From Aldrovandia affinis (Eukaryota; Chordata; Actinopteri; Notacanthiformes; Halosauridae), in contig JAINUG010000138.1 in assembly GCA_029706075.1 (NCBI GenBank), positions 372,001-436,000 of the forward strand: a DNA stretch of 64,000 nt, written 5' to 3'. Made by a program: the position numbers and the translations under genes. The notes under the pieces are model-generated. The model was not told the DNA's origin, did not search any database, and was given only the letters and a program-made list of their open reading frames with translations. This document shows, one piece after another, positions 36,453 to 48,438 of the stretch. Within the stretch, counting starts at the first letter, position 1, and every line of letters starts with the position of its first letter.

Positions 36453-37795
36453 TTTACATGCATGTTGTTGGAAGTAAAAAATAATTTAACAATGGCCAAC
36501 ATAACATAATATAATTTGCCTTGTTACAAATCTTTCCCAGTAAATTGCACAATAAATGTTCAGTTATACATATTGACAGACTAACAAACCAGTTTGGATT
36601 CTACTATGTCTCAGGTGAAAGCAGTCTTCAACTTTCCCCTTTGTTCTACCTGTGCCAGATCATATCTGTAGGGATTTTCAAAACTGTAAATCTCCTGACA
36701 GTTATTTTGACAAAGAACTGCAAGACAAATATTTGAATAAGAGGTATGTTCTCCTTACATTCCTCTTTGGTCAGACTGGGTGCAAAAAATATATATACAT
36801 TGTCAAAAAGGTCATTTCCAAAAGTTGTGGACAAAACTGAGATGAATGAAACACAAAACTGAAAACACAGATGGCATTTTTTTGTATCTCAAACACTAAT
36901 TTAAAATAAAGTCATAGAATGAATTTCCTCTACTCTTTTATCGTGGAAGGTGTTAACATGTTAACAGGCTGTTCCTTCCTTGCATGAGGATCACGCTTGA
37001 CCTGCCCACCGCAGGGTTTATCTCCTTAATCATTTTGCAAGTTGAAAGAAGGGACTGTGTACTCATGTGGAACCAATGAGTTAGAAGCCAAGAATACACA
37101 ATAACGTTTTATCTATTTGGAGATTAGCAATATACATTTTCACCAGGATCATGTTCAGGGTTGGGATTTCAAGATTTGTAGAGGCCACCAGCCAATTAAT
37201 AATGATCATTCAACAACATGTTCCGGAAGCTGTTTATTTGCAAAAAGCAGTTGAGAGACGTTGAATAAAAGACAAAAGCCCCAAGGCAGTAACACCTGTT
37301 GGAAAGAAGTGGAAGACAAGGATCTTGCTGAGCTTTAGTGTTTGATAGATCCATACACAGAGGCCTAGCTCTGTAACTCAAAGGGCCTTATTTAACTGCA
37401 CAATCAAACTTTATCATAATTGTGTGTACACAGATTTTCATGAAAAGTATCATCAATACATTCAGCAATAGGATTGTGAATGTACCTAAGATGAAGTAGT
37501 TATGAAACTCTGAACCTTGTGCAGATTTCCTTGTGGTAGAAAAAATACATTGCATAATATTTGAGTTGCATAAAACATTCAGTGCTGTGTAAGTTTCTTG
37601 TGTGATAATTTCTTTGTGCTCGTCCACCCAGACGTTTTTGTCCACTCTTAACTCAAACGCAGGCATTATGTGCTAGTTTTATTATCAATGTGCATATATG
37701 AACAGATATAGAGAAAGTAGGTTTCTCTTGCTTTGTTATTTTGATTATTACCGCATTTTAAATAAAGTACAAACTTTTTACCGATATAAAACACA
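36453..37795. other. Gene-free DNA
   Basis: AT-rich, with only short frames on both strands and no recognised repeat. Confidence 0.5.
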
Positions 37796-38051
37796 GATAT
37801 GTGTCCCATGAATTAATCCTGCTTGCCCTATATTTGGACTGTTTGAATCCAATCACCCAAGCTCTGCAGCCAAAAGATCCCTCCTGTCCCTACCAGGAAT
37901 TGAGCTGGACATGCCTTAATGCACCACCATCTTGGATTAATGCTACTGTCTGCATGTTACGCTTTGACAAAAAAACTAGAGCCCATCATGTTTTGAACAG
38001 GACAAAAGCTGCCATAAATGTTGCAAGAATGAGACACTGCACTCAGGAAGC

Positions 38052-38297
38052 ATGTTGACAATGACCAGAACGAATATTCTCTATCAGCTACGTGAACAAG
38101 AAATAATCAGGAAATACAGACTGAACAGCAATACACTCATCATGCTGTTAAAACAAATAATGGATGACATTGAACCTTGCACACAACGTTCACATTCCGT
38201 TCCAACAATAGTGAAGTTACTTGCCACATTGAATTTTCTTCCAACTGAATCTTTCCAAACAACTATAGCAGCGACATCTGGTATTTTAAAGTTCTAA
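38052..38297 (+). pseudogene. Second HARBI1-like transposase fragment
   Basis: An 81-codon frame. YRLNSNTLIMLLKQIMDDIEPC is followed by SHSVPTIVKLLATLNFLPTE and SFQTTIAATSGI. This order (YRL, DIEP, RSHS, LLATLxFL, SFQ) is that of the N-terminal helical part of Harbinger nucleases and parallels the copy at 33260-33540, but the sequence is quite different, so it comes from another subfamily. The frame begins near a plausible N-terminus. No catalytic domain follows before the next kilobase of AT-rich DNA, so the gene is truncated. Confidence rests on motif order only. Confidence 0.6.
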
Positions 38298-39605
38298 TTT
38301 TGTTGTGCCCTGTCTGTGGTGCTGAAAGTTACCCAAAACCAGAGATAACATAATATTTTGCACTACTTTGCACAATTACTACTTTCCCACACATTCTGCT
38401 CGTCTGCCTTTCACATAACGAAAACAGCCACAGAAACCAAAAACGAACATATAATCCAGGTTTTTTGTGATGCAAAGCACAATATAACCAACATTGTGGC
38501 CAAATAGCCTCGATCTGTTCATGACAGCTTCATATTCCGAAACAGCAGCAGGTACAGGATGAATGAGTAACTTGGTCTGTGCAGAAGCATGGCTACATAA
38601 TATACGCTTCATCTGATTTTTCACAATACTATTCCACAGTTATGGCTCATTGCAACCAATAATGTATTATTGGCAGAATTGTTTTCTATGGTGATGTTGG
38701 TCCAACCTTGGATATTAACACTGGTGGCCAACCCAACTACAGAAGCCCAACGCAGATACAACAAGGCTCACATTAGCACAAGAGGATATATATATATATA
38801 TATAGGTAAATACATAAGGCCTGATTTTTCCTGTAGCTCCCTGTCTTCACAGCATTCAACCTAATTCATCATAAACTGACAAGAAATAGACAATACATTT
38901 TTGAAAATTATGAAACTATTTTTTTCTCCACTAAACATTCCTTTCAGTAATTGAACAGGACCTATATTGCATTTCAGTCATGTTCCTATCTGTTTTGAAC
39001 AAGCCAGGTAAGACAATCCCTTGGTTGACATTTTAGCACTGGAATCGTGTTCCAGCGGCGACCCTTGGGAATGTGAGCCATTTATTTTCCACTGGAGGTC
39101 AGGTTGACACTTGAGAACGGATGTATGTCATGGAGCACAAAAATTTAGATTATAACAACCGTTTAGAAAGGATTTGACTGTTTATAATATAAATTAATTA
39201 AATTATCAAAATTAACTAAAAAAAGATTTTTCATTATTTAGTTAACCGATGAACAGTTTTTCAATGTAAGTAATTTACTATACTGGCCCTGGTAAATCTG
39301 GCTGTTTGCTTAATGTGTATGTAGTTTGGACTGTGGTTATTCTAAACACATTTCTTACATTTTTATTAGACTTAGCCTTTTTTTAAAAACTTTTTTCTCC
39401 CGAATTTGGAGGTTGTATTTCCCACACTACAGGACACACAGTACTACAGGAGAACGCTAGCCACCACTGCAGACTCTTGGGTCATAGTCAGCTAATGACA
39501 GAGCCCAGGTGTTGAACCTGTGACTACAGGGCCTGTGCTCATGATGAATGCCTTTCCAAGTTGGCTTATTTGGAAAGCCAAGGGGCAAAGCTTTTGATTT
39601 GTTAA
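38298..39605. other. Gene-free DNA with a TA microsatellite
   Basis: A TA dinucleotide tract lies at 38785-38804. NTLVANPTTEAQRRYNKAHI-like codons near 38720-38790 could be a worn piece of the same HARBI1-like gene (the QRRYNxxH run is typical of the DDE domain end). Nothing else was seen. Confidence 0.4.
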
Positions 39606-39699
39606 ATAAATGTCAGTGATTGGCATATGGGGTCACAAAAACTCGCTCTCATCACCACACTCAGGTCTAAAGTTCACCATCTGTCACCAAAGTCATATC

Positions 39700-40145
39700 A
39701 GGTGGAAATACGGGGTGCAGATTCTGACTGTTCCTTACCCAAGAAGCCACACAACTCCTCGGTGGTGGAACGATCTTCCGCACTCAGTCAGGACCGCAGA
39801 ATAACTTGCATTCTTCCGCAAGAGACTCAAAACCCACATTTTCAGACTCCACTACCACTTAAATCTGTACATCTAACCAATTGTCATCACCACTGCTTAC
39901 ATGTTCAATACTGATTCTCGTAATATGTGTCCTTGCTTAAAACCTTTTCAAAAAAAATATATATACTAACCTTTTTGGTCCCGGTGTTACAGGTGTGGTA
40001 TGCAGCTACCAACAAAAATATCTATTGCTGTATTACTACACTGATCTCTTGCGTGAACAATTATTGATCATACCATGTATTAATGCACATTTTGAAAGTC
40101 ACTCTGGATAAGAGCGTCTGCTAAATGTTTCAAATTTAAAGTGTA
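39700..40145 (+). mobile_element. L2-clade LINE 3' end, internally deleted copy
   Basis: Shares the 3' part of the copy at 35430-36452: ACCCAAGAAGCCACACAACT, then directly (after a deletion) GGTGGAACGATCTTCCGCAC, CCGCAAGAGACTCAAAACCC and the stem-loop starting GTCACTCTGGATAAGAGCGT at 40098. The deletion removed the middle of the ORF. Non-functional. Confidence 0.8.
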
Positions 40146-40149
40146 AAAT

Positions 40150-41018
40150 GCAGATTAGCCTTGCTGACCTGTGATTCCTATGGCGTTTTTCCAACGTACA
40201 GTACAGTACGGCATGGCATGGTAACCATCTGTACCAGTAACTACCACCTTCACAGGTCGAGTCCCTGTGTCATTTTTCCATCGCACAACAGAACCGTGAG
40301 GATAGGAGGAGTTATCTGAAGGATAACGTGGGTTAACAGTCACTCTGTGCAACTCTGGATCCAGCAAAATAGCCCCAGACCATCATGCTTCCTCCTCCAT
40401 GTTTGACAGTTGGTGTCACACACTGAGGAACCATCCTTTCGCCTACTCGACGGCTTGCAAAAACCTTTCAAAATGTCAAGATTTCAAATTTTGATTCATC
40501 GGTCCATAAGACCTTCTTCCAGTCTTCAGTAGTCCACTGGCGGTGCTTCATGGCCCAGGCAAGCCCCTTTTTCTTATTTTGCCATCTTAGCAATGGCTTT
40601 CTTATTGCCATTCAACCTGTCAAACCTGCAGCTCGAAGTCTTCTCTTCACAGATGAAACTGAGACTTCCTTACTTCAACCAGCGTTAAGCTGTGTTTGAA
40701 GATGTGAGCCGCCTATCATGCAAGCTGTTCACTCTCAGAAACTTGTCTTCTGATTTTGTTGTGGCTTTGGGTCTGCCAGACCTGTTCCTGTCAGAGTTTC
40801 CTCCAGTTTCCAAGTGCCTTTTTATGGTGTAGGAAACTACTCACTGCCAAATAATTTACATTATTTTTCCGTTTTTGGTAACTTAAACCTTTTTTTTAAC
40901 CTCTGGCAGTTTACCGCTTACCTTTGTACCATTTCAGGTTATTCACTGGACTTGAACTGCCTAAATTTAAGTAAAAACTGGAAAATGGGGGTGTTCTAAA
41001 ATTTTGACCAGTAGTGTA
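40150..41018 (-). mobile_element. Tc1-like transposon remnant (minus strand)
   Basis: The right end reads TTCTAAAATTTTGACCAGTA then GTGTA, a common Tc1-like terminus. The body, read on the minus strand, corresponds to a Tc1 transposase region (codons for LVDPELHRVTVNP-like residues near 40380-40330 and a histidine/methionine-rich MMVWG-type region near 40380-40400) with many frameshifts. The start near 40150 adjoins the L2 tail. It directly abuts the next Tc1 element. Confidence 0.65.
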
Positions 41019-41221
41019 TACAGTGCATCCGGAAAGTATTCACATCGCTTCACTTTTTCCACATTTTGTTATGTTACAGCTTTATTCCAAAATGGATTAA
41101 ATTCATTTTTTCCAATCAGAATTCTACACACAATACCCCATAATGACAAAGTGAAAAAAGTTTTTTAGAAATTTTTGCAAATGTATTAAAAATAAAAAAC
41201 GAAAATATCACATGTACATAA

Positions 41222-41803
41222 TGTGGCAGCCCAAGGGGCTGCACAACAAAATGGCTGCCTGGCCTACAACACATGGGAGCCAGGAAACACTACATTTCCC
41301 AGCAGGCCACAGTCACACCTGAGCCAAGTGAAAGTGATAGGACTAACGACCAGCTGAAAGCCATTTTGAGGCCTATTTAAAGGGCTGATTCCCATCACAC
41401 TGGGAGAGGAGTAGGAACGTGTTTGTGAAGGAGTTGCTGTGTGAGTTTTGAGAGAGTACCTGTGAAGTTTTTGACCAGCCAGGATTTAGAAAGAGAGTGT
41501 TGGAGTGTGTTTTTTGTGTATGACCAGATTGTGTGAGGACCCCCTTTGAATATCGACTACGGACTGGATTGTGGACTTGGACCTGGATTTTGGATTTGGA
41601 TTACGGACATTGACGACGAGCTAAGGATTGCGGACTTTGTGTGTTTGTATTCCCCTGAAGACCCCACCCTTTGTTTTGTGTTGTCAAGTGTTAGTATATT
41701 AAATCATTGTTTTGTTTTTGAATACTGCCTCCTCCTTGTTCTTTAACTTGCCTACACCTTCTGCAAGGTCCGTGCGTGTCGCCCAACCCCTGGGGACACC
41801 ACA
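41222..41803 (+). mobile_element. Probable solo LTR inside the Tc1 element
   Basis: A 582-bp insert begins TGTGGCAGCC and ends GGGGACACCACA, giving TG...CA ends within short inverted repeats (TGTGG/CCACA). ATAA is repeated on both sides (41218-41221 and 41804-41807). Removing it rejoins the usual Tc1 sequence ACATAAGTATTCAC. It contains a TATA-like CCTATTTAAAGGG near 41379 and ATTAAA near 41698 in promoter/polyA order, with T/G-rich sequence after. No internal retroviral genes remain, which is what recombination between two LTRs leaves. The retroelement family is not identified. Confidence 0.8.
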
Positions 41804-41999
41804 ATAAGTATTCACGCCGTTTGCTGTGACACTCAAAATTGAGCTCAGGTGCATCCTGTTTCCACTGATCATCCTTGATATGTGTCTAGAACTTCATTGG
41901 AGTCCAGCTGTGGTAAATTCAATTGATTGGAAAGGCACACACCTGTCTATATAAGGTCCCACGATTGACAGTGCATGTCAGAGTAAAAACCAAGCCATG

Positions 42000-42329
42000 A
42001 AGTCCTAGGAACTCTCCATAGACCTCCGAGATATAATTGTGTTGAGGCATAGATCTGGGGAAGGGTATAAAAACATTGCTAAAGCATTGAAAGCACCCAG
42101 GAGAACAGTGGGCTCCATCATTGTGAAATGGAAGAAGTTTGGAACCACCACAACTCTTCTTAGAGCTGGCCATCTGGCCAAACTCAGTAACCGGGCAAGA
42201 AGGGCCATGGTCAGGGAGGTGACCAAGAACCCAATGGCCACTCTAAGAGAGCTTCAGAGTTCCTCTGCAGCGATGGGAGAACCTGGTAGAAGGACAAACA
42301 TCTCTGCAGCACTGAATGAATTTGAATGA
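42000..42329 (+). pseudogene. Tc1 transposase N-terminal fragment
   Basis: Plus-strand codons of the paired-like DNA-binding domain of a Tc1 transposase: SxELRDxIVLRHRSGEGYKN-type start (the first codons include a stop near 42008), then IAKALKAPRRTVGSIIVKWK, and RAGHLAKLSNRARRAMVREV, the second helix-turn-helix with its GRPxKLS-like core changed to GHLAKLS. It ends by deletion after GRRTNISAALNEFE. No DDE residues remain. Confidence 0.85.
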
Positions 42330-42424
42330 AAAATGAATTTAATCCATTTTGGAATAAAGCTGTAACATAACAAAATGTGGAAAAAGTTAAGCGATGTGAA
42401 TACTTTCCGGATGCACTGTATATA

Positions 42425-44330
42425 ATTTCCCCAAGTTATTTGAGTACTCTGGGATGTATGCCATCAGTACCTGCTGCCTTATTTGTCTTAAGTTTTTGTA
42501 GTTTTTGTAGTACTTCTAGAATTTATCTCAAAGTCCTCCAAAACATTCTGTACATTGGCTATACATTTAGGCATATTTACATATATAAATATAATGACTA
42601 AATTATTTAGCATTACTTTTTGCATCTTGGGAAATTTGAATTTCAAACTGCCTTTTAGCTGTTCTTATTTCCTTTCTAGCCTTCACCCGTATATTACAAT
42701 AATCTACATTGTTTCTCTCAGATTTTTTTTTTTACATACTCTGTATAGTTGCTTCTTTTGCCTCAAAATCACCCATAAAGATTTAGTCATCCACTGTAGA
42801 GATTGGTTTTTCATCCTATTTTTCCTTACTTTTCAGATGAATTTACACTGTACATCTACAATAACAAGACATTTAGTCCATTTTTCATTCACAGTTCTGC
42901 AATCTAGAAGTTTTACCCAATCTATATTACTTAAATTGTCTCTCATCTCTCATAAAGTCAGCTCATCTGAAATTCTAGAGTTAGAGGAGGCCGTCTTAAC
43001 TTGCCAAAAAATATAAAAAGTAAATGCACTATGATAAGTTGTCCCTAGTGGTTCTACCACATCTGTGCTGCAAATTCTGTCACGATCGTTACATAAAACC
43101 AGATTCAGTATTGATTTCCCTCTCATAGGCTGAGTAACAGACTGTACCAAACAGCAGTCATTAACCACATCTAAAAACTCCTCTTCACACTTGCCCTGAC
43201 CTGACACTACTTCCCAATTAATAGAGGGGTAATTGAAGTCACCCATTATTAACGTCTCTCTTTCCGCACAAGCTTGTTTTATGTTACCATAGAGGATAGT
43301 AGTTATGTTGCTGTCTGAAGCTGGAGGTCTATAGCATACTCCGATATTAAAGCCCTTCTCATGATCTCCCAGTAATCTAATCCAGATGTCCTCACAAGGA
43401 ATTAATGAGTTAATACCTGAAATTTCCTGCACATTAAGATTTTATTTACATAAAGGGCCACTCCTCCTCCTCTTTTATTAGTTCTATCCTTCTTAAACAA
43501 TGTGTACCCCTCCACATTATATTCATCCCCATCTGCTGCACCAAGCCATGTTTCAGTAATCCCAACGATGTCATAACCCCCATTCAACATGACAGCCTCC
43601 AGTTCCAAAAATCTATTTTTTATGCTTCTAGCATTCAAAGACTCAAATTTATGTTGTCCTTCCCTCCACACATAACTGTGCCGAATCACCTCTATTCACA
43701 TTATGGTCTAAAAGATCCCCAGTCCCTAGTTTAAATATTCCTCTGCTTCATGGCCACCAGGGTGCCCTGGGGCTCATCAGTCTTCCAACTCACAAAGAGC
43801 TGAGCTAGATCCTCTTGCTGCAAGGGCTGGAATTGGTTGGTCACCACAAACCAGTGGTTCTCTCTCGAAACAGGTACACAGGCTCAGGTGGAACTCATGT
43901 GGCAATCAGTGGCTCCGCCATTCACACACATAAACACACCCACTCACAAACACAATCCGTCAAGTGAATTATTCACTTGACATCTACACCAATTAACATT
44001 CATAGATAAATTAAGACACCTGGGACTAACAATCCTGGCCTTTGCCAAACCTGGCCACGGAAAGTTCAATTGTCCCAGTTATCCACAGAAGTCCTGTGGC
44101 AAAACAGGCAACCTTGCTGTTGCCGAGACTGACGCCTTCCACAGCATACTAATAAGTTCCTGGAACTCTACAAATTCTGCAGGGCAGTCAAGATTAGCAA
44201 GTTGGGCTTCGAGATCAATCTTGCTCTTGAGATGCTTCACAAGTTGACAATGGTCTCAGATGTAAGCCTCCTGGAAGTCTCCCTCCAAAAACGCAATCAT
44301 TCTACAACAATCACTGTGTTGTCGATGGCT
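42425..44330 (-). pseudogene. Rex1/CR1-like LINE: endonuclease and start of reverse transcriptase, broken
   Basis: Minus strand. An upstream segment (about 44310-43760) has coding-like runs: SKIDLEAQLANLDCPAEFVE, FQELISMLWKASVS and ENHWFVVTNQFQPLQQEDLA. The frame 43689-43402 then begins the apurinic-like endonuclease with LNARSIKNRFLELEAV, DIVGITETWLG and GYTLFKKDR. The frame 43432-42950 continues with NIGVCYRPP, LIMGDFNYPSINWE (catalytic Asp/Asn) and ILNLVLCNDRD. Below 42950 there is LWVILRQKKQLYRVCKK, and near 42500 NKAAGTDGIHPRVLK, the start of the reverse transcriptase. At 42420 the copy is cut by the Tc1 right end, so the catalytic reverse transcriptase is missing. Frameshifts separate the parts. 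The clade (Rex1/Babar or CR1) is inferred from the YRPP and GDFNYPxINW style. Confidence 0.8.
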
Positions 44331-44955
44331 ACATTTTAACTTCTAAGAATTTTACCCTGACTCTCCCTGCAACTGAACAAATTATTGCCAAAACAGAGAC
44401 CAAGTTAATAAAATTACAAGCAGCACCAAGGTGGTTCAAAACAGACAGGTGCAGAAATTTTAAATGGCAAAAAAAACCTTCTTATAGTTAACTTAGCAAA
44501 CGTTATGTCTGGTTGCCTGTAGCAAGAGAGCTAGCAGCAGCCAATCGAAATGGTTATCTCTTAACATTAAGTTAAACAATTAAAGTTAAACAAAAGCTAG
44601 TTAGTTGCCGAATTCCCCTGCTCTTGGATTTGCTCCTGAGAGGGTGAAAAACCACAAAAAACCTAATGTACCTAAATGTACTGCTGTACAAGCTTGCCAA
44701 AGCTAGACGGGGAAAAATAGAAAATTCCCTCTCTGTCCCCTAACGGCAACAAATGTTAACCTTAAGAACAAATCTGCTTACCCTTTTTGGTGTTAAACAA
44801 TCCCAATAATCTCAACGACCGAAAATAGTAGCAAACAAACTCCCTGAACGACCTCGTCAGGCAAGAGCAATCGAGCAATTGATTGACTGAGCTTTTGAAA
44901 ACTGCCGAGTTATCTCATGAAACAAAATATGAATCATCAAACCTGGCACCACATC
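44331..44955 (-). other. Possible 5' region of the Rex1/CR1-like LINE
   Basis: Continues the LINE upstream without a visible boundary and shows no coding frame. It could be the LINE 5' UTR or ordinary flanking DNA. Confidence 0.3.
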
Positions 44956-44959
44956 ATTC

Positions 44960-45252
44960 TCTGCACAGAAACCTCCAGTTCACTGTTACCAGAAGGTTGC
45001 TGTTTCAATTCCCAGGTAGACCATTGTACCAGGAAAAGGCATTTAACCTGAATTACTTCAATAATTTACTCTGTTGTACAAATGGACATACATAGACCGA
45101 AGTCAGTGTTTCTCAAGCCATTTTGATGCATATGATAGGTTGGGAGCAGAGGTTGGAATTCTAATTTCCAGGGCAGTGTGCCCTGTAGGAATGGATTGAC
45201 AAACACTGACCTAAGTAACCCTGAATGAGGGCATCTTCCAAATAAATAATAT
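44960..45252 (+). mobile_element. Old SINE copy interrupted by a small hAT element
   Basis: A B-box-like TTGCTGTTTCAATTCCCAGG near 44996-45015 is followed by GGCATTTAACCTGAATTACT, which matches the body of the SINE at 14621 (TACTTAACCTGAATTGCTTC). The L2-type tail resumes after the insert as AAGTAACCCTGAATGAGGGC and AATAAATAAT. The tail is therefore split by the element at 45104-45208. Confidence 0.7.
45104..45208. mobile_element. 105-bp hAT-type MITE in the SINE tail
   Basis: The ends CAGTGTTTCTCAA and TTGACAAACACTG are inverted with one mismatch. The flanking octamers ACCGAAGT (45096-45103) and ACCTAAGT (45209-45216) match at 7 of 8 positions, as expected of an older 8-bp duplication. Its removal restores the SINE tail sequence. 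Confidence 0.8.
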
Positions 45253-45629
45253 ATGGCTAACAGGTGCTTAACTTTTGCTACTTAATACTCACACCTAGGG
45301 GTATAATAAACCTATGGAACAGTATATAAATCATATACACCTGGTTAGAGCACTGACAGATTTCAGTAAGTAATGAGCACTGATCTTCAACAGGAAATTA
45401 GTTGGGGCTAATGTATGTGTATGTGTGTGGGGGGCGTGGGGGATCTGTACTCGGGTCTTTGATCTGATAATGCCCCATTGCAGTTTGTCCTTGAGTTTGA
45501 ATAACAAATTTAACCAAGAGTATTTATTTTTGAATTTACTGTAACTTATCCATATTCAGCATCACATACACAGATATTTATGGAACATGGGGGCATCAAC
45601 CAATTCTGAAAATTTGCTGAACTCTGTTA
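45253..45629. other. Gene-free DNA
   Basis: AT-rich spacer, nothing recognised. Confidence 0.5.
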
Positions 45630-45905
45630 GAATAGAATAGAATATTCATTATTGTCATGTTACACAAGGTAATTGGAATGTGTCTTTTCGCATACCTCTC
45701 CTAAGAGAGGTCCAAGCGCAGGGTCAGCCATAGTATGGCAGCCCTGGAGCAGTTAGGGGTTCAGTGCCTTGCTCAAGGACACTTCAGCAGTGCCCCAGGA
45801 AGTGAACTAGCATCCCTCCGGTTTCCAGTTCATTGGCCTTCCTGGGATTCAAACCAGCAACCTTCCCTTTGCCAGCCTGTGTTGCTAACCTGCTCTGCTC
45901 ACTGT
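45630..45905 (-). mobile_element. Dispersed retroelement 3' end with pentamer tail
   Basis: Begins with AATAG units (45630-45646) followed by TTCATTATTGTCATGTTACA. A block GGTTCAGTGCCTTGCTCAAG and GATTCAAACCAGCAACCTTC follows, which recurs in many fish genomes. On the minus strand this reads as a 3' end with a short repeat tail, compatible with an L2/CR1 LINE or dependent SINE. Confidence 0.55.
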
Positions 45906-46959
45906 TAGTCTGTAGGATTAGCGTGTCTCCCCTTGTATAAATGTTCCTGTCTATAGGATGTGCCCCATAGGCTACAGGTCCACTTATAAATACCTAGAAA
46001 GCACGTTTCAGCTGTATATACACCATATATATAAGGCAAGCAAGTGCACTGTAGGTGTATCTGAAACACTATACAAGTTGGCTACTACATAGTTGCCTTT
46101 AAATCGGGTCATTGTATGTGTCTCCATCTTAGCATGTGTGTGTGTGGCTTGGCCACAGGGTGTATGTGAAGTGTCAGTGCTGTAGCCTACCAGTAGCTAG
46201 CCCTGATTTGGGTGAAAAGAGGAGCAGAGTGCATAAGTCTCCTCCTGCCAGTACACAGCCTCTCCATCACCAAGACTCCTGTAGTGCGTCCACGGGGCCA
46301 TACATGGTAACTGGGATCCTTCATTCCCAGGCTAAGTTACAGGGAATCTCGGAGCAGCAGGGGGCCCCAGAGATGCTGTGTGCAGGCCCACCAGTGAGTA
46401 GACATGCCCTGGCACCCATCAACCACTGCCCAAGTTATGGGTTAAATAGCACACTGGGCAGGTGGGGCTCAATAGCCTTGGGTGGTGACTCACCTAGGTG
46501 AAGGACACTCTGAATAATAAAACTACAGCACTGAAGTTGCCACAGCCGTCTCAGCCTGCTGAGACACTGTGTAGAAATCCAATGCCTAAAGAGTGTGATT
46601 GCTGCACGCAAGCTGATCTAAACTTTAAACAAACTTCTGTGCAGGTGGGAAGAAAAGTCCCACAGTGATAGGGGAAAGACAAAACGGTAGGTGCAGGATG
46701 GCACTGGCAGCTAAAGCCTTAAACCTGCATGTAGGTGGCTCAGTGATATTGCTTGTTTGGTTGTTGATAGAGGCAACAACATCATCCGGCAGCACCCTGA
46801 GCAACCAAGCAGCCATATTCTTGGACAGCACTGCTTGCTCCTGATGGAGAGAAGGCTAGAAAAGGCGCCCGAAACAAAGTTTGCCTCAACCCACCCAGTT
46901 GGCATAATGTAGCCAACGGGCATCTCTACACAGTCAGAAAGAAAATAAATCAAACCTGC
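45906..46959 (+). other. Possible 5' leader of the following LINE
   Basis: No robust domain. The frame 46136-46501 has no recognisable features. The part from about 46620 to 46959 leads without a visible break into the LINE endonuclease and may be its 5' UTR. The start of the LINE cannot be fixed. Confidence 0.3.
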
Positions 46960-48438
46960 TAAACCTGGCTTGTTGGAATGTCCGCACAATGACGGATTCA
47001 GATGACAGTAACAGACTACAAAGACCCTATGCTCTTGTGGTCAGCGAGCTCTCCAGACTAAGCATTGACATTGCTGCACTAAGAGAAGTTTGCCTCTCAG
47101 AGCAAGGATCCCTGACTGAGCATGGGGCAGGTTACACTCTGTTTTGGTCTGGGAAACCAAAATAGGAGAAATGCCTCTCAGGACTGGGTCTCATGATTAA
47201 GAACACCATCACTGGCAAACTTCAGAACCTCCCGACTGGACACTCAGACCGCCTGATGTCTGTCTGCCTACCCATACAACATGTCGGCGCCCACCCTACA
47301 AGCTGATCCTGGGGTCAAACAGGCCTTCTACATTGACTTAGGGACTCTTATGCATGGGGTCAACTGTAAAGACAAGCTTTTTGTAATGGGAGATTTCAAT
47401 GCAAGAGTCGGCCGAAATCATGACCTCTGGAAGGGAGTCCTTGGAAAGCATGGCATAGGAGACTGGAATGAAAATGATCATATGCTACTGGAACTCTGCT
47501 CAGAACACAACCTCACTAAAATGAACACACCCTACCAGCAAAAGAGCAAATTGAAAACCACCTGGCGGTACCCACACTCACAGCATTAGCACCTACATAC
47601 TGGACTACATACTGGTATGAGAACAGGACACCAAAGACATTTTCCATACCAGAGTCATGCCAACCACTGATTGTTACAATGACCATAGACTAGTGCGGGC
47701 CAAAGTCTCAAAATCAAACCATCAACCAGAAAGAAAAACCGACTACCCAAAAAACGTAATGATGAAAAGCTCTGTCTGCTTAGGGAAGAATTCCAGCTTG
47801 AGCTTCAGGCCAGACTCAGTAAAGCTCAAGGCCCAGGCAACCCTCATACAGACTCTGAAGAGCAGTGGAAAGAACTGAAAACTGCCCTTTGGGAAACAAC
47901 TGCAGAAATAGTTGGCTTCTTAACAAGGAAAAACAGAGATTGGTATTATGAAAATGACCTGTCACTTCAATCTCTTAACTTGGATTCAAAAACCCAATCA
48001 CTTCTCCAGACTAAAGATACTTACTATAGCAGATTACTTACCAACCCAAATGACCAAGCCATAAACAAACTGCATGCAACATTGTGTGCAAACCCATGCA
48101 AACCAGGCTGGGGAATATAAAAAGCAAATGGTGGACTGACCTTGCAGAAAGGGCTTAGTTGTATGCAGAAACTAGAAATACAAGAGCATTTTACAAAGTG
48201 CTGAAATAAGTCTACGGTCCAACCTACCAAATCCAGGCACCTCCACGATCATCTGATGGCTCAACCCTCCTGACAGACAAAGACTCCATAATGCAGCATT
48301 TGTCTGAGCACTATAGCTGCCTGTTTGGAGACAAGCAGTCTGTCAAAGAGGAATCCATTTGAAAAATACAACAGCATGAAATAAGGCTGGAACTGGACAA
48401 ACCCCTGTTATGTCGACAGGAACGAACCCAAACGCAGA

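Larger units (their letters stand above)
41021..42418 (+). mobile_element. Tc1-like transposon with long, well-matched inverted repeats
   Basis: Long inverted arms of about 90 bp (41021-41112 and 42329-42418) start CAGTGCATCCGGAAAGTATT and differ by very few bases. TA flanks both ends (41019-41020 and 42419-42420), as for all Tc1/mariner insertions. The interior codes for the N-terminal part of a transposase: a frame from 42039 reads MLRHRSGEGYKNIAKALKAP, the first helix-turn-helix, then TVGSIIVKWKKFG and a second basic region. The DDE catalytic part has been deleted, with the coding region meeting the right arm at about 42329. A probable solo LTR sits inside at 41222-41803. Confidence 0.92.

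Noticed and set aside
46136..46501. 121-codon plus-strand frame before the LINE
   Set aside because: No recognisable domain; probably LINE leader or flank.
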